Of a DNA stretch of 9,223 bases, positions 1 to 5,380 are shown piece after piece. Source of the DNA: Candidatus Zhuqueibacterota bacterium 4484_219 (GTDB lineage: Bacteria > Zhuqueibacterota > JdFR-76 > 4484-219). The notes below the pieces were generated by a model, which was given only the letters and a program-made list of their open reading frames with translations, did not search any database and was not told where the DNA came from. The stretch is from NCBI GenBank assembly GCA_002085035.1, contig MZGM01000032.1, forward strand, positions 1 to 9,223, written 5' to 3'. The stretch's first letter is position 1. The number at the start of each line of letters is the position of its first letter. The translations under genes and the position numbers were made by a program.

Positions 1-1331
1 TATTTAACGAAGGGTTGAAAAACGTTACCGCAGGTGCTAGCCCCATGCATCTGAAACGAGGGATTAGCAAGGCAGTTGAAGCATTGGTGGATGAAATTAA
101 AAAGCTTAGTAAAGAAGTTTCTGATAAGCGAGAAATCTCTCAGGTTGGTGCTATTTCGGCTAATAATGATAAGTCTATTGGTGATCTGATTGCCGATGCT
201 ATGGACAAGGTTGGTAAAGATGGTGTAATTACCGTAGAAGAGGCAAAAGGGACGGAAACTTTCCTCGAAGTTGTTGAAGGAATGCAATTTGATCGGGGAT
301 ATCTTTCTCCTTATTTTGTTACTAATCCCGAGACTATGGAAGCGGTACTGGAAGATGCTCTGATTCTGATCCATGATAAGAAGATCAGTGCGATGAAGGA
401 CCTGCTGCCGGTACTGGAAAAAGTAGCACAAATGGGGAAAGCGCTGTTGATTATTGCCGAGGATGTAGAGGGTGAGGCGTTGGCAACACTGGTGGTCAAT
501 AAATTACGCGGAACCCTGAAAGTAGCTGCAGTGAAAGCTCCTGGTTTTGGCGATCGTCGTAAGGCAATGTTGGAAGATATTGCTATTTTGACTGGCGGTC
601 GGGTGATCTCTGAGGAAGCTGGTTTTAAGTTGGAAAATGCCGTTGTAAGTGATTTAGGACAGGCTAAACGCATCACCATAGACAAGGACAACACCACCAT
701 CGTTGAAGGAGCTGGTAAGACAGAAGACATCAAGGGAAGAATCAATCAGATTCGTAACCAGATTGAGACCACTACTTCCGACTATGATCGGGAAAAGTTG
801 CAGGAGCGTTTGGCTAAGTTAGCTGGTGGTGTGGCAGTGTTAAGAATAGGCGCTGCTACTGAAGTGGAGATGAAAGAGAAAAAAGCTCGTGTAGAGGATG
901 CTCTCCATGCAACTCGAGCAGCGGTAGAGGAAGGTATTGTGCCTGGGGGAGGAGTTGCTTATATCCGCGCCGCGACGAGGTTAGAAAATCTCAAAGGTGA
1001 TACCCCAGATGAGCAGGTAGGAATAAATATCGTCAAGCGTGCAATAGAGGAACCTATTCGGAATATTGCTGAAAACGCTGGCTGGGAAGGTTCTATTGTA
1101 GTGCAGCGAGTTCGCGACGGCAAAGATGATTTTGGGTTCAATGCCGAAACCGAAAAGTTCGAAAATCTGATGGAAGCAGGTGTGATTGATCCTACTAAAG
1201 TAGTGCGTATTGCTCTGGAGAATGCCGCAAGTGTAGCTGCCTTGATGATCATGACCGAAGCTACAGTGGTGGAAAAACCTGAAAAAGAAGAAAAAACACC
1301 TCCTATGCCTCCAGGCGGCGGAATGTATTAA
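1..1331 (+). CDS. groEL: Chaperonin GroEL (Hsp60), C-terminal ~442 residues; 5' end cut by window edge
   Basis: ATP-driven double-ring chaperonin that folds cytosolic proteins with its GroES lid. The reading frame is open from base 3, and the first residues (FNEGLKNVTAG) match E. coli GroEL from about residue 100, so the true start and the DGTTT nucleotide motif lie outside the window; the TTG at 15 is an internal Leu codon. Counted from there, the alignment to E. coli keeps register without net gaps. The catalytic Asp398 is present in VEDALHATR (codon 897-899), the ATP-contacting GGG follows in PGGGVAYIR, and Asp495 is in DPTKV (codon 1188-1190). The apical substrate-binding segment RGYLSPYF and the stretch LLIIAEDVEGEALATLVVN are intact. 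The tail is Lys/Glu-rich, then PPMPPGGGMY, without the repeated GGM units of E. coli. It ends in TAA just before a strong terminator. Identification is certain. Confidence 0.99.
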   Translation, partial: FNEGLKNVTAGASPMHLKRGISKAVEALVDEIKKLSKEVSDKREISQVGAISANNDKSIGDLIADAMDKVGKDGVITVEEAKGTETFLEVVEGMQFDRGYLSPYFVTNPETMEAVLEDALILIHDKKISAMKDLLPVLEKVAQMGKALLIIAEDVEGEALATLVVNKLRGTLKVAAVKAPGFGDRRKAMLEDIAILTGGRVISEEAGFKLENAVVSDLGQAKRITIDKDNTTIVEGAGKTEDIKGRINQIRNQIETTTSDYDREKLQERLAKLAGGVAVLRIGAATEVEMKEKKARVEDALHATRAAVEEGIVPGGGVAYIRAATRLENLKGDTPDEQVGINIVKRAIEEPIRNIAENAGWEGSIVVQRVRDGKDDFGFNAETEKFENLMEAGVIDPTKVVRIALENAASVAALMIMTEATVVEKPEKEEKTPPMPPGGGMY

Positions 1332-1347
1332 AAAATTTCTTCTATTT

Positions 1348-1386
1348 AACTCAACCCCCCGAAGCAATTCGGGGGGTTGAGTTTTT
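1348..1386 (+). terminator. Strong intrinsic terminator of groEL
   Basis: A perfect 16-bp inverted repeat (1348-1363 with 1368-1383) closes a GCAA tetraloop of the GNRA class, and the core of the stem is six consecutive C-G pairs. The 3' arm runs straight into a five-T tract (1382-1386). It lies 17 bases after the groEL stop codon. The next gene's ribosome binding site begins directly after the T tract, so this hairpin also separates groEL from the yciO/tsaC-like gene. Confidence 0.95.
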
Positions 1387-1393
1387 AAGGAAA
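1387..1393 (+). promoter_or_regulatory. Ribosome binding site abutting the groEL terminator
   Basis: AAGGAAA sits 6 bases before the ATG at 1400 and starts at the base after the terminator T tract. This fixes the start codon of the downstream gene. It also leaves no room for a separate promoter between terminator and gene, so that gene is expressed either by read-through or from a promoter inside groEL. Confidence 0.7.
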
Positions 1394-1399
1394 TCTAAA

Positions 1400-2017
1400 A
1401 TGGCCGAAAGACTAATAATCAATCCTGACAATCCTCAAGGGCGATTTATTCGTCGTGCCGTAGAAGCTTTGCAAACAGGAGGCGTGATTATCTATCCCAC
1501 TGATACGGTTTATGGTATTGGTTGTGATATTTTCAACAAAAAAGCCATCCAGCGGGTTTATCAGATCAAAGGTAAAAATTTTCGTCAGCCACTAAGTTTC
1601 ATTTGTCCCGACCTCAAGAACATTAGCAAGTATGCTTATGTATCCAATCAAGCTTATAAGATTATGAAGCATCTGTTACCAGGTCCCTATACTTTTGTTC
1701 TGGAAGCGACACCCCTGGTGCCTAAGAAAATCATGCTCTCCAAACGTCGCACAGTAGGAATCCGTATTCCGGACAATAAAATTTGTCACATGTTAGTAAC
1801 AGAGTTTGGCAATCCAATTGTCAGCACCAGCGCCAATTTTTCTGGCCAGGAAGTACTTAATGACCCAGATGAAATTGAACATCAGTTTGGTAGTCTGGTA
1901 GATGTAATCCTTGACAGTGGTGTTCTTGGTCTTGAACCTTCCAGCGTTATCGATTTGACAGGGGAAATCCCCGTAGTGCTACGACATGGTAAGGGGGATG
2001 TGAGTATGTTCATCTGA
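1400..2017 (+). CDS. YciO/TsaC/Sua5-family protein (probable L-threonylcarbamoyladenylate synthase)
   Basis: The family enzyme TsaC/Sua5 makes threonylcarbamoyl-AMP from threonine, bicarbonate and ATP, the first step of the t6A modification at position 37 of ANN-decoding tRNAs; TsaD, TsaB and TsaE complete it. At 205 aa the protein is a single YrdC-like domain without the Sua5 C-terminal domain. Visible motifs are YPTDTVYGIG (32-41), KGKNFRQPLSFIC (57-69), KRRTVGIRIP (115-124), STSAN (142-146), SSVIDL (181-186) and RHGKGD (195-200). From memory the framework, including the opening INPDNPQ and the ending GDVxxF, resembles E. coli YciO more than TsaC. However, E. coli YciO lacks the STSAN that is present here. 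Whether it is the cell's t6A enzyme or a YciO-type paralogue cannot be settled without the rest of the genome. The start is supported by AAGGAAA at proper spacing. Confidence 0.9.
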   Translation: MAERLIINPDNPQGRFIRRAVEALQTGGVIIYPTDTVYGIGCDIFNKKAIQRVYQIKGKNFRQPLSFICPDLKNISKYAYVSNQAYKIMKHLLPGPYTFVLEATPLVPKKIMLSKRRTVGIRIPDNKICHMLVTEFGNPIVSTSANFSGQEVLNDPDEIEHQFGSLVDVILDSGVLGLEPSSVIDLTGEIPVVLRHGKGDVSMFI

Positions 2018-2162
2018 TCGTAAATGGTAAGATTTCAACACTCCACCCAAACTTACTTTCTTCTGTAACTCTCTTATGCTTTCCTGCGTCATTCCGTGAT
2101 TTTTACTAAAATAGTGGTATAACAGAATTCATACTTTTGGTCATAGTCATTAATAATTTTAC

Positions 2163-2191
2163 TTGAAAAATTTCTTATTTTGTGTTAAATT
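2163..2191 (+). promoter_or_regulatory. Candidate sigma70-type promoter for the Ig-like lipoprotein gene
   Basis: TTGAAA (2163-2168) and TAAATT (2186-2191) are separated by exactly 17 bases, with a TG one base before the -10 (extended -10 form). It would give a leader of about 75 nt ahead of the ATG at 2272. The same -10 hexamer and spacing recur in the minus-strand promoter at 4576-4604. The rest of the 2018-2271 intergenic region is AT-rich, and I see no convincing terminator for the upstream gene in it. Confidence 0.5.
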
Positions 2192-2258
2192 AATTATAAA
2201 GACTGCTTAATTTTTCTAAAAGTAAAAATCCCCAATATTTTTTGAGTCCTTTTAAGTG

Positions 2259-2266
2259 AAAGGAGG
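2259..2266 (+). promoter_or_regulatory. Near-perfect Shine-Dalgarno sequence
   Basis: AAAGGAGG lies 5 bases before the ATG at 2272. It shows that this organism uses canonical anti-Shine-Dalgarno pairing and fixes the lipoprotein start. Confidence 0.85.
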
Positions 2267-2271
2267 CTGTC

Positions 2272-3687
2272 ATGAAAGGATTAAAAATTGCCTGTGTCTT
2301 GCTGGTGGCTTTTTGCCTTTTTTTAGGGGGGTGTACTAAGGAGATTGAGAAGATTGTTTACAAGTCAAATCCCGGCGATGACGGGTATGGTACGATCGTA
2401 GGGAAAGTGCTGCAAAAGGACAGTCAAGCAAAGGTGATAGTGCGACAGGCTGTAATCATCGATTCCACCTGGATCGATTCTACTGATGGTACCTTTCGAA
2501 TCGATAGCTTACAAGCTGGTAATTACGAAGTAGTCATTATCGCAGATCATTATGGTACCTACCGAGTTCCCGATGTATGGGTTAATAGCGGGGCGGTGAG
2601 CTATGTAGGCGAGATTGAACTCTCTCGCTACCCGGATTTGATCCACTCTCATTATCCAGATAATCGTGAGGAAATCGTACTGTATTGGTATCACGGGTGG
2701 TATGGACGGTACTCATCAATTAGGATAATCATCAATTTTACCGAACCGATGGATCGTCAGAGTGTGGAAGAAGCATTTTCCACTATTCCCTCTACTGAAG
2801 GAACATTTTACTGGAGCCAAAGAATCTACGAGCCCTACTCCCGTTGGTCTGGAGGATATTCAAGTAGTTCACTGGGTGGGGGAGAATATCAATCTGCTGA
2901 ACTTACAACCTATTCTCACATCAGGAGCATGATGTACATTTTAAACCAACGCTATTGCTGGGTTGATACTACTTATCAGGTAATTCTTTCAACTGCCGCA
3001 CACGATACCTTAGGCAACCATTTGGAGTTTCCTCTTCAATTTAGCTTCAGTACAGTTGAATCTAGAACCACACTCACTTCGATTCAAACTGATCCCGAAG
3101 ACGGTGCGCAGGATGTGAGCTTAAGACACTATATGAGCATATTCATAACTTTTCCGAAGAGGATGGACCCAACTTCCGTTGAGAATGCTATTTCCATTAC
3201 TCCCCAAACTGAGTTTGGAGAGGTTTTCCTATGGCCTGAGGCAAATGAGTTGAAAATCTACACTGGCGGTCCACTGATGGCGGACACTACTTACATTATT
3301 AGAATTGACTCTACCGCTAAAGATTTGGATGGAAATCCTCTTGACGAACCTTTCCAATTTTCTTTCAGGACCGAACCGGTGAGGATTAGAAAAACCTCTC
3401 CCCAAAATGGAGAAGTTTACGTCGATCGCTGGCCCAAAATTTACATTTACTTTAACACCTATATGATCAGGTCGACATTGCCTGGAGCCTTTTCCATTTC
3501 ACCTTCGGTGGAAGGAAATTTTTACTGGGATGACGACGATCCGACAAAGGTCTATTTTCGTCCCAAAGGCACCTCGTTACTGCCCAATACTAAATACACG
3601 GTAACTATCGATACTACCGTTTTAGATTTGCACGGAACACCCTTGAAAGAACCTTACCAGTTTTCTTTTGTGACACGTCCCGAATAA
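2272..3687 (+). CDS. Lipoprotein with carboxypeptidase-regulatory-like domain and three Big_5 Ig-like domains
   Basis: A 471-aa exported lipoprotein of unknown function, likely anchored to the outer membrane or surface. The signal peptide has a hydrophobic core (8-18) and lipobox LGGC, with the lipidated Cys at 21. Residues 39-118 look like a CarboxypepD_reg/transthyretin-like beta sandwich (GTIVGKV, then DGTFRIDSLQAGNYEVVI). Three tandem Big_5 (SbsA-type Ig-like) units follow at about 122-262, 265-368 and 370-471. Each has a conserved opening block around the FxxxM segment, ending FYW or FLW, and a conserved closing block (DTTY or NTKY to QFSFxT). The first unit carries an extra Tyr/Ser/Gly-rich loop (182-230). 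No catalytic motif is visible, so a structural, adhesive or scaffold role is inferred. The start has an excellent Shine-Dalgarno and its own promoter candidate. The downstream gene converges on it 20 bases away, with no terminator hairpin between. Confidence 0.85.
   Translation: MKGLKIACVLLVAFCLFLGGCTKEIEKIVYKSNPGDDGYGTIVGKVLQKDSQAKVIVRQAVIIDSTWIDSTDGTFRIDSLQAGNYEVVIIADHYGTYRVPDVWVNSGAVSYVGEIELSRYPDLIHSHYPDNREEIVLYWYHGWYGRYSSIRIIINFTEPMDRQSVEEAFSTIPSTEGTFYWSQRIYEPYSRWSGGYSSSSLGGGEYQSAELTTYSHIRSMMYILNQRYCWVDTTYQVILSTAAHDTLGNHLEFPLQFSFSTVESRTTLTSIQTDPEDGAQDVSLRHYMSIFITFPKRMDPTSVENAISITPQTEFGEVFLWPEANELKIYTGGPLMADTTYIIRIDSTAKDLDGNPLDEPFQFSFRTEPVRIRKTSPQNGEVYVDRWPKIYIYFNTYMIRSTLPGAFSISPSVEGNFYWDDDDPTKVYFRPKGTSLLPNTKYTVTIDTTVLDLHGTPLKEPYQFSFVTRPE
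2737..3675 (+). repeat. Three-fold degenerate protein repeat (Big_5 units) inside the lipoprotein gene
   Basis: Opening blocks at residues 156-181, 294-321 and 394-419 and closing blocks at 232-261, 338-367 and 439-468 align with one another. Examples are PMDRQSVEEAFS / RMDPTSVENAIS / MIRSTLPGAFS, and LQFSFST / FQFSFRT / YQFSFVT. The repeats are diverged at the DNA level, which points to old duplications rather than recent expansion. Confidence 0.85.
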
Positions 3688-3707
3688 GATTGTTACTTTG
3701 AAGTGGT

Positions 3708-4337
3708 TTACAATACTTTTTGCTTGTACTCCTCATATTTCTTGAAAATCTTGAACACATAGTGTCGTGTTTCTCCGGGGAGGTAGTACTTTATTCCGAC
3801 CCAGGTGTGTTTTATAGCAGCCTTTCGCTGCGCTCTGCGTACTCTGGTTTGCCCGGCGTTGTAACTGGCAAACATGAAGGCTAAGCGCTCTCGGCCTTTT
3901 AAACTATCCCAATAATTGTAAAGCTTATAGTCGTAAAAACATCCCAACGCAATATTGTCTTCTGGTCGCAATAGCACATCAGGGGAAGTGCCCAGATATT
4001 TCGCAGTACTGGGCATGATTTGCATCAAACCGAGGGCTCCAGCACGGCTTTTTCGGTTTTCACGAAAGCCACTTTCAGCAAAGATTTGCGCCGAGATCAA
4101 ACGCCAGTCAAAACCATAACGCCGGGCATATTTTTTTACGATATAATCGTATGGCGAAATTCGATTTGTTGTTAAGAGTATTGCCTCGGGTTGTGTGAGT
4201 TCATCCGAAGTCGTTTGCTTTTTCGATTCTGTGGTATCGGCCTCTTCAACCTTAGTGACAGGTGGTGGTGAGGTTTTTTGTTCGCATGCCACTAACAATG
4301 TTAATATCAATACCCTGCTATATTTGACCAATAACAT
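3708..4337 (-). CDS. Lytic transglycosylase lipoprotein, SLT (family 1) domain
   Basis: Cleaves the MurNAc-GlcNAc bond of peptidoglycan with formation of a 1,6-anhydro end; expected in the periplasm, tethered by lipid. The 209-aa protein has a short hydrophobic signal (10-17) and lipobox LVAC with Cys18. A low-complexity Thr/Ser/Pro/Glu linker (about 20-50) follows, then the SLT domain (about 62-200). The catalytic Glu is E88 in FAESGF, followed by the signature GLMQIMPSTA (103-112) and the SYNAG motif (158-162). The domain resembles the C-terminal catalytic domain of MltF but lacks the solute-binding N-terminal domain. The ATG overlaps the end of the upstream DUF350-like gene by 20 bases, implying translational coupling. 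AGGA at a suitable distance and the need for the signal peptide support this start. The substrate class is well supported; the cellular role is not specified by the sequence. Confidence 0.93.
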   Translation of the reverse strand: MLLVKYSRVLILTLLVACEQKTSPPPVTKVEEADTTESKKQTTSDELTQPEAILLTTNRISPYDYIVKKYARRYGFDWRLISAQIFAESGFRENRKSRAGALGLMQIMPSTAKYLGTSPDVLLRPEDNIALGCFYDYKLYNYWDSLKGRERLAFMFASYNAGQTRVRRAQRKAAIKHTWVGIKYYLPGETRHYVFKIFKKYEEYKQKVL

Positions 4338-4536
4338 AAGCCAATCCTAGAAAAATAGCAGCTATCATTATTGCTAATCCTACATTCTTATTTTTGGCAA
4401 TTTCTTCCCGAACGTCTAACTTTTCCATTTTGTCGAATAAACGCCAGGCCAAAAAGCAAGCCAGTGCATAGATTAAAGCTCGAAGAAGCAAGTAGGCAAA
4501 ATTGATAAGATAAGTTTTAACCAAAGCAGCTTCCAT
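4318..4536 (-). CDS. Small DUF350-like membrane protein
   Basis: A 72-aa integral membrane protein with two predicted helices (about 8-33 and 51-70). They are joined by a charged loop, KMEKLDVREEIAKNKNVG, which has the DUF350 pattern (acidic turn, 'eeI.kgN.a.A', then a glycine-containing helix). The biochemical function of DUF350 is unknown. It is short: well-known DUF350 proteins such as E. coli YjfL contain the unit twice, so this is a one-unit version. AAGGAGAA (4541-4548 on this strand's complement) lies 4 bases before the ATG and secures the start. The gene is first of a two-gene operon whose second gene, the lytic transglycosylase, begins inside it; the stop is TAG. The overlap suggests joint expression at the inner membrane/cell wall interface. 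A partnership is inference only. Confidence 0.8.
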   Translation of the reverse strand: MEAALVKTYLINFAYLLLRALIYALACFLAWRLFDKMEKLDVREEIAKNKNVGLAIMIAAIFLGLAYVIGQI

Positions 4537-4540
4537 GTTG

Positions 4541-4548
4541 TTCTCCTT
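4541..4548 (-). promoter_or_regulatory. Strong Shine-Dalgarno for the DUF350-like gene
   Basis: On the minus strand this reads AAGGAGAA, 4 bases before the ATG at 4536. It supports the reality and start of a gene short enough to be missed. Confidence 0.8.
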
Positions 4549-4575
4549 AATTTCTGCAAAGATATTTTGTCTATC

Positions 4576-4604
4576 AATTTAAGCAAAGTTGATCATTATG
4601 TCAA
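4576..4604 (-). promoter_or_regulatory. Sigma70-type promoter for the DUF350-lytic transglycosylase pair
   Basis: On the minus strand a perfect TTGACA (complement of 4599-4604) is followed after 17 bases by TAAATT (complement of 4576-4581), 39 bases before the ATG at 4536. Consensus -35, ideal spacing and position in a divergent intergenic region make it a good call. The -10 matches TATAAT at 4 of 6 positions. Confidence 0.65.
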
Positions 4605-4651
4605 GAGAAGAATTTGAAACATAACCGAATTAATTATTTAGTATTTTTCTC

Positions 4652-4680
4652 TTGAAAATAAGGGAGGTATTTATTATTAT
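4652..4680 (+). promoter_or_regulatory. Sigma70-type promoter for the phosphate operon
   Basis: TTGAAA (4652-4657), 17 bases, then TATTAT (4675-4680): five of six matches in each hexamer. The expected transcription start is near 4687, giving a leader of about 30 nt before the ATG at 4717. It sits back to back with the minus-strand promoter, with only about 47 bases between the two -35 elements. I see no tandem TGTCA-type Pho box in the region, so phosphate-starvation control is not evident from sequence. Confidence 0.6.
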
Positions 4681-4716
4681 TAAAAACATATAAAATTTTA
4701 AGAGAGGGATGGTGCA

Positions 4717-5367
4717 ATGGAATTTCATATTTTGAAAAAGAAGATAGGGATTGAAAAGCAAATCGATGATTTTTTAGACCAAGTTAGTGAGGCTGGTTTG
4801 CTTTTCAAAAGCGGGGTGGATAACTTTTTAAAGAATAGGATAGAGAGCTTTCAGGAAAAGATTCAACATATTATTGAGACGGAGCATCGGGGTGACTTTC
4901 TCCGCCGCGGCCTGGAAGAGATGCTTTATCGTCAAACACTCATTCCTGAGTCCAGAGGCGATGTACTGGAACTTCTGGAAAATATGGATTCCTTATTGGA
5001 TCGTTTCAAAGGTGCATTATGGCGCTTTGATATTGAGCGTCCTGAAATTTGTGGAGAATTCCACGATGATTTTAGAGAATTGGTAGAGTGCGTTGTCCAA
5101 GCAGTGGAAGCCATAGTCCTTTCTGCCAGGGCTTTCTTTAAGGATATTACAGCAGTGGCTGATCATATGCACAAGGTTTCTTATTGGGAGACCGAATCCG
5201 ATAAAATATCGACTCGGCTGCAGAAGGCTATTTTCAGTCGAGAAGACTTGGGACTGAGTCATAAGATGCAGCTACGTGATTTTACCAGACACGTGGATGA
5301 GATTGCTGATGTTGCAGAAGACGTAGCCGACCGCTTAAGCATCTACGTGATCAAACGTTCGCTGTAG
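4717..5367 (+). CDS. DUF47 / PhoU-like phosphate transport accessory protein
   Basis: A 216-aa all-helical cytoplasmic protein of the DUF47 (PhoU-like, TIGR00153-type) family, which is typically encoded beside PiT permeases and thought to modulate them. The PhoU-type internal duplication with acidic metal-binding heptads is visible. The first half has ETEHRGD (54-60) and ESRGDVLELLENMD (78-91). The second half has ETESDKISTRL (158-168) and HVDEIADVAEDVADRL (192-207). The ExxxD/DExxD patterns are those that bind iron or other metals in PhoU structures. Length is typical for the family. The stop codon (TAG, 5365-5367) lies 13 bases before the ATG of the permease, so the two are almost certainly cotranscribed and translationally linked. 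The ribosome binding site is modest (GAGGG at 4704-4708). Confidence 0.93.
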   Translation: MEFHILKKKIGIEKQIDDFLDQVSEAGLLFKSGVDNFLKNRIESFQEKIQHIIETEHRGDFLRRGLEEMLYRQTLIPESRGDVLELLENMDSLLDRFKGALWRFDIERPEICGEFHDDFRELVECVVQAVEAIVLSARAFFKDITAVADHMHKVSYWETESDKISTRLQKAIFSREDLGLSHKMQLRDFTRHVDEIADVAEDVADRLSIYVIKRSL

Positions 5368-5380
5368 GTAGGAGCTATTG

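Noticed and set aside
15..17. TTG as the start of the first coding region
   Set aside because: The reading frame is open to the window edge and the residues before it match GroEL, so this is an internal leucine codon of a truncated gene.
311..745. Long open frame on the minus strand inside groEL
   Set aside because: It is antisense to a perfectly conserved protein and encodes a low-complexity Ser/Thr/Ala product; no ribosome binding site. The same holds for the open frames at 959-1252 and 981-1367.
2092..2117. Possible terminator after the yciO/tsaC-like gene
   Set aside because: The arms pair only with several mismatches and wobble pairs and no clean T tract follows.
4600..4716. Pho box (PhoB site) upstream of the phosphate operon
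   Set aside because: I looked for spaced TGTCA-type direct repeats and found none on the plus strand; the single TGTCA at 4599-4603 is the -35 of the opposite promoter.
5378..5380. TTG three bases upstream as start of the PiT permease
   Set aside because: The ATG at 5381 has better spacing to GGAG (5371-5374) and is the stronger codon.
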